DNA from: Limnomonas spitsbergensis
Taxonomy: Eukaryota; Chlorophyta; Chlorophyceae; Chlamydomonadales
Direction: 5' to 3'
Assembly (NCBI GenBank): GCA_037349105.1
Contig: JAYJMM010000119.1
Span: 6,707,001-6,771,000 of the forward strand
DNA: 64,000 nt
Shown here: positions 45,301 to 55,100 of the stretch, one piece after another
How the letters are laid out: each line of letters starts with the position of its first letter
Numbering within the stretch: position 1 is the first letter of the stretch
Notes under the pieces: generated by a model
Seen by the model: the letters and a program-made list of their open reading frames with translations, nothing else
Databases searched by the model: none
What the model was told of the DNA's origin: nothing
Position numbers and translations under genes: made by a program

Positions 45301-45743
45301 GGTGCTAGATTGGGTTCAGAGCGACGCTGTGCTGTTGCTGGGGGCCTTCTAAGTGTCGACATGATGCTTGCACTGTCAGGCTGTGAGTAGCGCACGTTTA
45401 CTCCCTTCATAATTGCTGGCAGCATGTCTACCAAGCTAAAAGGGAGCAGGACATGTCAAGGCGATGCCGACACGAAGACCTCCGTCCTCCTTGCAGCAAT
45501 TGTCCCGACTCTCCACCACTGCTCTCCAGATTGCGTCCAGACAGGAAAGTTTCTCAAACGAACTCAAAAGACGAGGGGGTATGGCATTTAGGGAGTAGGT
45601 AAAAGTGTATGTGCTGCCTGATGCTGTATCTCAGAGAGCTGTATATTATCAGGTGGAATTGGGCCCATATCTCACCTTGAATGCCTGTTGTACGGCTTTG
45701 GACGTGACGTAAAAACAGGAAAGTAACCGAGTGGGATTCCTTC
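15113..45743 (-). CDS. Gene B: charged, probably coiled-coil protein, split by satellite
   Basis: Minus-strand gene, divergent from DENND6. Five firm exons join in phase: 45676-45743, 45282-45435, 44904-44995, 43939-44002 and 43527-43630, giving about 160 residues rich in K/E/R (FKQWLAVKGDEFRVKRE, EEHKKFIQKQSVFKEVEAK). This looks coiled-coil, with W-x(2-3)-K spacing as in some ciliary or microtubule proteins; I do not recognise the family. Weaker phase-compatible exons at 43110-43146, 18747-18776 and 15113-15325 suggest that it continues across the 24-kb satellite and ends at TAA (15113). Codon use is less GC-biased than in genes A and C. The first exon is unresolved: an ATG at 45879-45881 followed by three codons and a weak gtttgg donor would join in phase. 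The satellite-spanning part is inference. Confidence 0.5.
15855..15960 (+). repeat. 32-bp tandem repeat with hairpin core
   Basis: Three copies at 32-bp spacing (15861, 15893, 15925) of gaccatcacactttggtc then tggggcatgtaa. Each core has a 5-bp gacca/tggtc inverted repeat. Confidence 0.85.
16083..16270 (+). repeat. ~88-bp direct duplication
   Basis: Two diverged copies: ggctggtatacgaatattt / ggctggtatacaaacgttg, then atgaacatatcttcgagtg / atgaacatactttcgagtg, then ggccatctggcttgagttt / ggccatgtggcttgagtta. Non-coding. Confidence 0.8.
18221..18530 (+). repeat. Degenerate ~70-bp repeats
   Basis: Four weak copies of ttctgggtcaggactaaatc / tcctgggttagggctcaaaa / cctgggtcagggatataac / ccttgagtcaggtgttcaac, each followed by agagagg-like purines. 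A fragment resembling the end of the MITE family (gaactgtagctgatag) lies at 18312-18362. Confidence 0.5.
18747..18776 (-). CDS. Candidate mini-exon of gene B
   Basis: 30 nt, phase 0 to 0, VFMCAKQLMM. Acceptor gtgtgtccag and a strong donor atg|gtaagg. It would connect the exon next to the satellite with the candidate terminal exon. Too short to stand alone. Confidence 0.3.
18795..18866 (+). repeat. 21-bp tandem repeat (ttgtacagcccag)
   Basis: Four copies of ttgtacagcccagccca, flanking the candidate mini-exon acceptor region on the minus strand. Confidence 0.85.
18963..19135 (-). mobile_element. MITE-like element, copy 7 (inverted)
   Basis: Reads on the minus strand: cagctacactccagcctac ... 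ggccagccatgctgcttgg ... ggtagcctcgtagccgaaaa. About 70 bp from the left edge of the satellite. Diverged at its 5' end. Confidence 0.7.
19208..43116. repeat. 23.9-kb satellite, 32-bp unit, ~750 copies
   Basis: Tandem 32-bp unit: tgccctacacacccacca then ctccctgacctaca. Variants: 28-bp units lacking gccc (acctacattacacac), 30-bp units (gccctacacccacc), and point variants ctctac, ccttcatg, ctctacccac, cccaacac, tccttgac. A unit of 32 (not a multiple of 3) containing tga on this strand and tag on the other closes all six frames, so nothing is coded. Variant order shows higher-order duplication (see findings). The right edge abuts a candidate gene B exon. The left edge has degenerate units (ccttcactccctgacc). 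Confidence 0.98.
43110..43146 (-). CDS. Candidate gene B exon abutting the satellite
   Basis: Acceptor ggatag, then (AG)C gives Ser and FNAFTEAYTGWW. It joins the preceding firm exon in phase 2. Several overlapping donors exist in actgggtggtgggtgtgtag (gtgggt or gtgtgt); the chosen end gives phase 0 and the others give phase 2. The donor lies in the first satellite unit. No clear pyrimidine tract. Confidence 0.35.
43229..43412 (+). mobile_element. MITE-like element, copy 8
   Basis: gtttcttttttcgtgaatga then gctacatgtcagctacact opens it, and gactcgtagccgaaaaaag with agacac closes it. Together with copy 5 it defines the 14-15 bp terminal inverted repeats. Lies in an intron of gene B. Confidence 0.8.
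43527..43630 (-). CDS. Gene B exon (fifth firm)
   Basis: 104 nt, phase 0 to 2. HVHDWSVRKSLQDSLEGLK then KPEADAQWKMKVMMH. Acceptor gcaacgcag, donor ag|gtaagg. Confidence 0.75.
43838..43932 (-). repeat. ~30-bp array just after a gene B donor
   Basis: Three to four copies (plus strand caggccatgcaaaccatgc then agacacaca). On the coding strand it begins 6 bp after the donor of the exon at 43939-44002 (aag|gtgagcg). Confidence 0.85.
43939..44002 (-). CDS. Gene B exon (fourth firm)
   Basis: 64 nt, phase 2 to 0. Completes Arg, then EAEEHKKFIQKQSVFKE and VEAK. Acceptor tgtacag, donor aag|gtgagc. Charged helix. Confidence 0.78.
44003..44903 (-). other. Gene B intron, no gene seen
   Basis: Unique sequence with a short (ggca)n run at 44061-44076. 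No additional exon supported on either strand. Confidence 0.6.
44904..44995 (-). CDS. Gene B exon (third firm)
   Basis: 92 nt, phase 0 to 2. ENNVRKNEESFKQWLAVK then GDEFRVKRERPA. Acceptor gcaattcag, donor ag|gtgagg. Confidence 0.8.
45282..45435 (-). CDS. Gene B exon (second firm)
   Basis: 154 nt, phase 2 to 0. LVDMLPAIMKGVNVRYSQP, DSASIMSTLRRPPATAQRR and SEPNLAPKDIEYL. Acceptor ccttttag, donor ctg|gtgaga. Confidence 0.8.
45676..45743 (-). CDS. Gene B exon (first recognisable)
   Basis: 68 nt, phase 0 to 2. EGIPLGYFPVFTSRPKPYN then RHS. Acceptor gtcgcctag, donor ag|gtgaga. The in-frame TAG of the acceptor shows that the exon cannot extend upstream, so at least one more 5' exon exists. Confidence 0.72.
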
Positions 45744-45984
45744 CTAGGCGACCCTCCAAGCTACAGCTTGTCAGTGCACAGGAAGCCCAGCGTCATTTGC
45801 TTCATAAAGATTTCAAAGGAAGGACAGTATTTAGGTTCCAGCACGACGGGTGACAGCGAATTGCCAAACTTTCAAAAACATCCCTCTTGCTGGGCTCGGT
45901 CCCTCCTCCGAGACAGCCTTGGCTCTCCCAACCTGGGAGCTGCCTTGTTCAATTATTAAACCCTCTTCCTCTAGTAATCAATCA
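45744..45984. promoter_or_regulatory. Divergent promoter region of genes B and C
   Basis: 241 bp between the first recognised exon of gene B (-) and the ATG of DENND6 (+). It must hold the 5' UTR/promoter of DENND6 and possibly the first exon of gene B. No clear TATA box. attattaaaccctcttcctc lies just upstream of the DENND6 ATG. Inferred only from gene layout. Confidence 0.4.
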
Positions 45985-46152
45985 ATGCCGAATCGCCAAG
46001 AGCCCGGCTCGCTAGACAGCCGGCCTTGGCTCGTCGGGATCTGCTCCGTTTTGTTCGACGTCGACGTGGGGCCCAGGGTCAGCAACCTCGTTCCCGCAGA
46101 TGGCGTGATCACGCAAGAGGAAAAACAAGACATCGCATTCCATGCTTTCCCA
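45985..46152 (+). CDS. DENND6: DENND6 exon 1
   Basis: 56 codons from ATG, residues 1-56. MPNRQEPGSLDSRPWLVG, ICSVLFDVDVGPRVSNLV, VITQEEKQDIAFHAFP. This is the N-terminal longin/uDENN strand pattern. The ATG was chosen because stops lie upstream in frame and homology begins at about residue 14. Donor ccca|gtgcgt. Confidence 0.9.
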
Positions 46153-49100
46153 GTGCGTGACCGATAAGCATTCCAACATGCAGTGATCCTGGCTGTGCAT
46201 GAATGCATTTTGAGGATAAGGTTGCAGAGCTTCCTCATGGTCAGAACAAACATCTTGGGAAGCAGTGCTTAAAACTTGGGCTAGAGGCTGCAAAGTCTTA
46301 CACCTTTCTATTGCATCGCTCTCGATCAAACTCTCATCACATGCTGCCTCCGAATAGCACGAGTGCATGGGTTGCATGGAGGTGGCCTGGGTATGTTTTG
46401 GACATGCACATGGCCACCTGGTGAAAAGCTTGGCAGGCGATCCATCCCCTGGCTTGCGCGAGTCCCTGCAGTGAGCAATCCCGTCCAATGCATTAATCGC
46501 ACCCAGTAGGGAAATGAAAGGAAATTAAGCAAAGAACGAAGGCACATACATGCTTTCCACGCCTTCATGCAGCATTGTCGCCATTTTGCTTGGACAAAAT
46601 AAGATGGACTCAGGGGCGATGCCTCTGTAAGAGAATGGACATTCATAGGCAGACTAGGCAGCTATGGGCACAAACCTGCAGACCGTGCGCCCAGCGTGGG
46701 GCACCTGTCTCAGCCTCCTTTTGTTATGCATCCCATAACCTTAAAACAAGATATTTGTCCGCAGCTCTGCCTATAGCTCTGTCTACACCTCCTTATGGTG
46801 CTGCAGGACTCTATGTCTCTGGAGCTGCATGCAAAGACGACCATCAGGGACAGGTGAGGGATAGTGGGTGCATGGCCTGCATGGTCTAATTGGTCTGCAT
46901 GGTACAATTAGCCTACATGGTGTGCACTATCTGCATTTTCATACTGATCTGCATGGATCTGCATGCAAAGACCACCATAAAGAATAGGTGAGGGACAGGA
47001 GGTGCTGCCTGGGGGAGGTGAGGGGTGGATGAGGGACAGGTGAGGGGCCAAGGGTGCTGGGGAGCTGAATGGCTTGCATGACTACATGCAGGGTATCTAT
47101 GCCTCAGTTGGAGGGCGTGGCTGTATCCGTACCCTTGCCTTCAGACGCAACGATAGCCACACAGCTTTGTGAAGCTTCAAAAAAGTATTCCGAGGCACGT
47201 GATTCTCATGTGGCAAAATTGCGGCATATGCCAATGTTGGCAAATATTGAAATGTGGAGCTATTCTTTTTGTCTAGACTACAGTATGGATGCTACCACTT
47301 GATGGCTGGAGGCGTTGGCATTTTGAGAGATTTGTAGGGACTCCGGGATCACTGCGGATGCTGCCAGTGCCATGCTCATTTTGCTACCAGTGCCAGTGCC
47401 ACTTTCCCAGTTTGCCAGTGCTAGTGACATTTTGCAGCCAGTACCAGTGCCATGCTGCCAGTGCCATGCTGATGTCCGCAGCACTGGTATCAGTGAATCA
47501 GTTATGACTGCGCTTACAGGCGCAGGGGGGACACGTAAAAAAGGGACCTTGCCTCACAGTCTTCATCTGCCGCGCTGATTCACGCGAGCCTGCCATTCTT
47601 CAGCTGCAATTATTATGCCTTCTTGGGATTGTAAAGAAAGAAAGAAAGAAAGAAAATTACGCCCCCCTAGGGTTGGGATCGTAACCCTCTGGTCATTGCT
47701 GTGGTTCCATGCAGCTGCTTCTTTTTCCGCGTCAAGAGGCGGGGCGGTGTGGCGGCTGGCGTCCCAGTCCCCCAAGAGCAGCCGCAACAGCAGCAGGAGT
47801 CCGGCCAACCCAAAGGCAGCGGGGCAGCTGTGCCCTGTGAGAAGTACCTATACGGGTGAGGGCCCTTGTTGCAGCAGCATCTGTGCATATACCCGATACC
47901 AGTCTTTCTCGAAAGGACCAGGCAGGGCAGACAGTAGGGACTGAGATAGTAGAGATGGCCAATCTCCTGCAACATACTTTGTTTCCATCGGAAGATTTTG
48001 TGGAGTCCGCCAAGCCAATGGGACCTTTGTTCGAATGGGCCGGACAGGGCAGACAGGAAGGACTGAGAAAGTAGAGATGAGCAATCTTCTGCAAATCCTT
48101 TGTTTTCATTAGAAGATTTTGGTTGAAGTCCCCTGAGCCAATGGGACCTTTGATGGAGGGTTTTGCTGCTCAAGCAAAAAAAGAAAGTGGTGACCTAAAT
48201 TGCCTCCGAGGTCTCACAAATTACAACCGGCTGCGAGGAGAATAGCAGCATTGTTCCCCTGGTGCAGTAGAAATTATCACGACAAGCAGCCTTTGGCCCT
48301 CCTGCTTTGGCAAAATGGGAGTCTGTTGTGTTGCGGCCATGCTAGGCTACGCTGCATGTGTTTTGAGCATACTCAGCAAGGTTGATCAGGATGACTGGAT
48401 CATCAGCATAACATAAGGGTGTGCTTGATAATTGATTTGTAAAGCCAGGTGGATCAGGATGACTGGGTCATCAGCATAGCAGAATGGAGTGCTTGATAAT
48501 TGATTTGAAAAGCAAGGTTTATCAGGATGACTGGGTCATCAGCATAGCAGAATGGAGTGCTTGATAATTGATTTGATAAGCAAGGTTTATCAGGATGACT
48601 GGGTCATCAGCATAGCAGAATGGAGTGCTTGATAATTGATTTGAAATGCAAGGTTTATCAGGTTGACTGGGTCATCAGCATAGCAGAATGGAGTGCTTGA
48701 TAATTGATTTGAAAAGCAAGGTTTATCAGGATGACTGGGTCATCAGCATAGCAGAATGGAGTGCTTGATAATTGATTTGAAAAGCAAGGTTTATCAGGAT
48801 GACTGGGTCATCAGCATAGCAGAATGGAGTGCTTGATAATTGATTTGAAAAGCAAGGTTTATCAGGTTGACTGGGTCATCAGCATAGCAGAATGGAGTGC
48901 TTGATAATTGATTTGAAAAGCAAGGTTTATCAGGATGACTGGGTCATCAGCATAGCAGAATGGAGTGCTTGATAATTGATTTGAAAAGCAAGGTTTATCA
49001 GGTTGACTGGGTCGTCAGCATAGCAGAATGGAGTGCTTGATAATTGATTTGAAAAGCAAGGTTTATCAGGATGACTGGGTCATCAGCATAGCAGAATGGA

Positions 49101-52100
49101 GTGCTTGATAATTGATTTGATAAGCAAGGTTTATCAGGTTGACTGGGTCATCAGCATAGCAGAATGGAGTGCTTGATAATTGATTTGAAAAGCAAGGTTT
49201 ATCAGGTTGACTGGGTCATCAGCATAGCAGAATGGAGTGCTTGATAATTGATTTGAAAAGCAAGGTTTATCAGGATGACTGGATCGTCAGCATAGCAGAA
49301 TGGAGTGCTTGATAATTGATTTGAAAAGCAAGGTTTATCAGGTTGACAGGGTCATCAGCATAGCAGAATGGAGTGCTTGATAATTGATTTGAAAAGCAAG
49401 GTTTATCAGGTTGACTGGGTCATCAGCAAAGCAGAATGGAGTGCTTGATAATTGATTTGATAAGCAAGGTTTATCAGGATGACTGGGTCATCAGCATAGC
49501 AGAATGGAGTGCTTGATAATTGATTTGAAATGCAAGGTTTATCAGGTTGACTGGGTCATCAGCATAGCAGAATGGAGTGCTTGATAATTGATTTGAAAAG
49601 CAAGGTTTATCAGGTTGACAGGGTCATCAGCATAGCAGAATGGAGTGCTTGATAATTGATTTGAAAAGCAAGGTTTATCAGGTTGACTGGGTCATCAGCA
49701 AAGCAGAATGGAGTGCTTGATAATTGATTTGATAAGCAAGGTTTATCAGGATGACTGGGTCATCAGCATAGCAGAATGGAGTGCTTGATAATTGATTTGA
49801 AATGCAAGGTTTATCAGGTTGACTGGGTCATCAGCATAGCAGAATGGAGTGCTTGATAATTGATTTGAAAAGCAAGGTTTATCAGGTTGACAGGGTCATC
49901 AGCATAGCAGAATGGAGTGCTTGATAATTGATTTGAAAAGCAAGGTTTATCAGGTTGACTGGGTCATCAGCAAAGCAGAATGGAGTGCTTGATAATTGAT
50001 TTGATAAGCAAGGTTTATCAGGTTGACTGGGTCATCAGCATAGCAGAATGGAGTGCTTGATAATTGATTTGATAAGCAAGGTTTATCAGGATGACTGGGT
50101 CATCAGCATAGCAGAATGGAGTGCTTGATAATTGATTTGAAAAGCAAGGTTTATCAGGATGACTGGATCGTCAGCATAGCAGAATGGAGTGCTTGATAAT
50201 TGATTTGAAAAGCAAGGTGGGTCAGGATGACTGGATCGTCAGCATAGCAGAATGGAGTGCTTGATAATTGATTTGAAAAGCAAGGTTTATCAGGATGGCT
50301 GGATCGTCAGCATAGCAGAATGGAGTGCTTGATAATTGATTTGAAAAGCAAGGTTTATCAGGATGACTGGATCGTCAGCATAGCAGAATGGAGTGCTTGA
50401 TAATTGATTTGAAAAGCAAGGTTTATCAGGATGACTGGATCGTCAGCATAGCAGAATGGAGTGCTTGATAACTGATTTGAAAAGCAAGGTTTATCAGGAT
50501 GACTGGATCGTCAGCATAGCAGAATGGAGTGCTTGATAACTGATTTGAAAAGCAAGGTTTATCAGGATGACTGGATCGTCAGCATAGCAGAATGGAGTGC
50601 TTGATAATTGATTTGAAAAGCAAGGTTTATCAGGATGACTGGATCGTCAGCATAGCAGAATGGAGTGCTTGATAATTGATTTGAAAAGCAAGGTGGGTCA
50701 GGATGACTGGATCGTCAGCATAGCAGAATGGAGTGCTTGATAATTGATTTGAAAAGCAAGGTTTATCAGGTTGACAGGGTCATCAGCATAGCAGAATGGA
50801 GTGCTTGATAATTGATTTGAAAAGCAAGGTTTATCAGGTTGACTGGGTCATCAGCAAAGCAGAATGGAGTGCTTGATAATTGATTTGATAAGCAAGGTTT
50901 ATCAGGATGACTGGGTCATCAGCATAGCAGAATGGAGTGCTTGATAATTGATTTGAAATGCAAGGTTTATCAGGTTGACTGGGTCATCAGCATAGCAGAA
51001 TGGAGTGCTTGATAATTGATTTGAAAAGCAAGGTTTATCAGGTTGACAGGGTCATCAGCATAGCAGAATGGAGTGCTTGATAATTGATTTGAAAAGCAAG
51101 GTTTATCAGGTTGACTGGGTCATCAGCAAAGCAGAATGGAGTGCTTGATAATTGATTTGATAAGCAAGGTTTATCAGGTTGACTGGGTCATCAGCATAGC
51201 AGAATGGAGTGCTTGATAATTGATTTGATAAGCAAGGTTTATCAGGATGACTGGGTCATCAGCATAGCAGAATGGAGTGCTTGATAATTGATTTGAAAAG
51301 CAAGGTTTATCAGGATGACTGGATCGTCAGCATAGCAGAATGGAGTGCTTGATAACTGATTTGAAAAGCAAGGTGGGTCAGGATGACTGGATCGTCAGCA
51401 TAGCAGAATGGAGTGCTTGATAATTGATTTGAAAAGCAAGGTTTATCAGGTTGACTGGATCGTCAGCATAGCAGAATGGAGTGCTTGATAACTGATTTGA
51501 AAAGCAAGGTTTATCAGGATGACTGGATCGTCAGCATAGCAGAATGGAGTGCTTGATAACTGATTTGAAAAGCAAGGTGGGTCAGGATGACTGGATCGTC
51601 AGCATAGCAGAATGGAGTGCTTGATAACTGATGTGCTTTCTGGCGCCCCGCACCCTACATCCTCAGCATCAAAGTCCTTGGATGCCCCGATTCCAGACCA
51701 GACTTGTAGATATTTACCTGAATCCCTTGGCCCAAAACCTGAATCCCTTGGCCCAAAGCCTGAATCTCTTGGCCCTAACCTGAATTTCTTGGCCCAACAC
51801 CTGATACCCTTGGCCCAAAACCTGAAAGATCAAGCCCTCAGATGCTGGTACCAGTATACATATTTCAAATGACATATTGATGGCATTCAGCAGTATCAGC
51901 ATGCCGTGGGTTGAGCCTTCATGGCTGATTGGGTCAGGGACAACGGTTGTGATATGGCAACAGTAGGAGCCTGGATAATGGTACGGCATCTGTCTTCTGT
52001 TGGCATTTTCATTTATATTAGCTTCTTTATTATATAATGAGATAAACATCCAGGGGGCAGATTATAAAAACGTGAAGTGTTCAGGATGGCTCATGGTACA

Positions 52101-55100
52101 GCATCTGTCTTCTGTTGTTGTATATAAAGCACATGTTCACCCCTCATGAGCTGTACACTCATTTTACCCTGCACTGACCCCCACCTAAGCTGAATCCCAT
52201 TAACCAGAATTGCACTCCCACGCCCAGTTCCAAATTCGAATCCACAATTTATTGCTTCTTTGCCAGAAAGGCACCCCGGTTGCTACCCCCGGCCCACACC
52301 CTTTGTAGCTTTGTATCCTGCGCCAGCGTCAGGACCCTAAACCCTTATCCCTAGACCCTAGACCCTAAACGCCCACACCCGCAGCTTTGTCTTCTGCCGC
52401 CAACATCAGGACCCTAAACCCTAAGCCCTTAAATCCCACACCTGTTGCAGCTTTGTCCTCTGCCGCCAATGTCAGGACCCTAAACCCTAAACGCCCATAC
52501 CCGCAGCTTTGTCTTCTGCCGCCAACGTCAGGACCCTTCCCTGCGGCGGGGAGGGGAGCAGCTGTCAGTGGTGGTGATCTCAGAGCACCCGCTCTCCAGG
52601 TGAGTGGGTGGGTGGGTGGAAATCTGGATTGGAGGGCAGCTTGTAATTCCTCACCAAGAACGGTACAGCAAGGGCTCGCGATGTATCACTTTTGAAGTGG
52701 GGCTGTGGGGCAGGACATTCTGGGTTGCCTGGTACGATGGGGATGCAGAGTTTTCTGTTCATGGCCAGCCTTGCCTGCAAGTTGCTGGTGACAGTTTGCA
52801 TAGCTGGGAAGCTGTTTTTGGATATAATCTGAAGCAGCCTCCCTGATGTGGAACCTTCGCATTGTTTCAATGTTGCTTCTGCTGTCTCTTGCTGCACCCC
52901 TCGCCTCTCCCATGCTGTTAAACCCTCGCCTCTCCCATGCTGTTAAACCCTCGCCTCTCCCATGATGGTAACCCTGCTGTAAACCTCTTGGCTTTCCCCT
53001 GCTGTAGACCCCTCCTCTCCCCTGCTGTGAAACCCTCGCCTCTCCCCTGCTGGTAACCCCTCGCCTCTCCCATGCTGGTAACCCTGCTGTAAACCTCTTG
53101 CCTCTTTTATGCTATAAACGCCTCCTCTCCCATGCTGGTAACCCTGTATCGGTCCTGCTGTTTCTCCTCCTCGTCCCCGCTAGTGTCCTCAAGCCACTGT
53201 CCCAGGTGGCAGGCGCGATGTTTTTCAGCCATGGCAGACCCGCGCTGGAGCAGGTAAGAGGGGGGGGGAGTCACGTTTGCGCCAGTGCTGTGCAAAAACG
53301 CCGTAATTCTGCAACCGTGTCAATGATTACTGTCCTGAACTTGTAAAAGCAGCTGGATTTACTGTGAAATCACGGTGACTGAAACTCAGCGACGCAATTC
53401 TGCCTCTGTAACGACCGTAATTGGCACAGCACTGGTTTGCACTCGGTCACACACTCAGTGCATTATTACTTAGCTAATAGCTGGACGCAAAGTATCTGGA
53501 CCCATCAGACACTTGTTCTTCAGTCACGGCAGGCCTGCATTGGAGGAGATGGGAGGCGGTGACGGCTGGACAGACAAATAAGACATGATGGATCTAGATG
53601 CTTTGCGTCCAGCTGCTTAATTTATGTACAGAGTGTGTGAGGCGGTGCAGGCTGGAAATATGTCTTGTTACCGTATCTGATCCCTCAACGAATTAGCGCT
53701 TGCAGCTGCACTCATACCAAGCCCTCCCATGCAACATCTTCCATGGAACATGTCCCTTACGGCTACACCCCATGGCCCATGCAACATCGCCCAATGACCA
53801 TCGCCCATGCACCATCGCCCATGCACCATCGCCCATGCACCATCGCTCATCACCATCGCCCATGCACCATCGCTCATGCACCATCGCCCATGCACCTTCG
53901 CCCATGCACCATTTCACCATTTGTCTATGCACCATTGCCCATGCACCATCGCCCTTGCACCATCGCCCATGCACCATCGCCCATGCACGATTGCCCATGC
54001 ACCATCTGTCCATCTCCCATGCTCCCTCTCCCAAGCAATACCTCACCCCAGCCCTCCTGTGTAGTGGGAAACGCCCATTCTCTCATCAATGCCCTCAGCT
54101 CCTCTGGACCTCGCAGCCAGGGACAGGATATGGGTCGTTTTATCCAAAAGTCCCGTATTGTACTGTATTGTATTATATCAGAAAGGTTCACTACGGTGCA
54201 CCGACTGGAAATCCACACTACGGTATTGAATCCCGTATCGGGCCAAAGCCCTGTACCGTATTGCGTCGTATCTTATTATCGTATTCCGTATCCTGTTGCC
54301 CTGCTCGCAGCTGCACCAAGAGGTCTGTGGCTGGCCCTTGCCGGTGGCAGGCCAGCTGCTGCAGCTCCCAGCCGGCCTCACCACCCTGCAGACCCGCCTG
54401 CCCAGCTGGCTGACCATGCCGCATCCTTCCACCATGCTGGACCCAGAGGTGGGTGGATGTGCGTGCCGCTGATGCTGCTTTGCCTCGTGCGTGGTGTTGG
54501 GCTAGTCTGTGCAGAGCTGCGGAAGTGTGACTCACATGTCGAGATGTGCTTTTAGTTGTGTGATAGAAAATATGATGTGTTGCGGTTTGCTAACATGCCT
54601 ACCTTTCTCGTGGCACGTTCATTGTGCATACCGTGACCTGATGCGCACCTTCCGCGCTGCTTTTGGCGCCCCCAGAGCAATGCCTCGTCGAGGCCCGGCA
54701 GCGTCAACGGCCGCTACTCCTCTCCGTTCTACGGAGGCATCGGCGTCTCCTCCCCGCGGCACGTGTCCGGCCCGTCCCTGGCCACTACCGACAGCATCGG
54801 CGGCCTGCTGCATCCGCACCAGCAGCCAGCGTTCCCTGCAACCCGCAGCAGCTCCCTGCCTGGTGGCCTACCCACAGTGCAGGCCCAGGACGGGGCAGGC
54901 CTGAGACAAACCGTTGACGGGACGGGCGCCAGCAGGTTCACGGGAGCTACGGGCGCGGCGGCGTCGGCGGCAGTGCTCGATGCTGAGCGGAACGGAAGCG
55001 GCGGCGGCGGCGGGGGCGTGGGCGCCACGGGTGCTCCCGTCAATGGCTTGCCCTCTGCACAGCAGCTACCGCCGCTGCAGCAGGGTAGGATGGACCTGGC

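Noticed and set aside
48378..51634. CRISPR-like regular array
   Set aside because: The 68-bp units are contiguous with no unique spacers, and the context is eukaryotic and intronic.
52604..52846. Plus-strand frame GRTFWVAWYDGDAEFSVHG and onward in DENND6 intron 4
   Set aside because: No homology recognised, and DENND6 exons 4 and 5 join in phase without it.
53665..54555. 296-codon plus-strand frame rich in MHHRPCTIAH
   Set aside because: Mostly the 14-bp array; only its last part overlaps DENND6 exon 6, and there in a different frame from the one the spliced gene uses.
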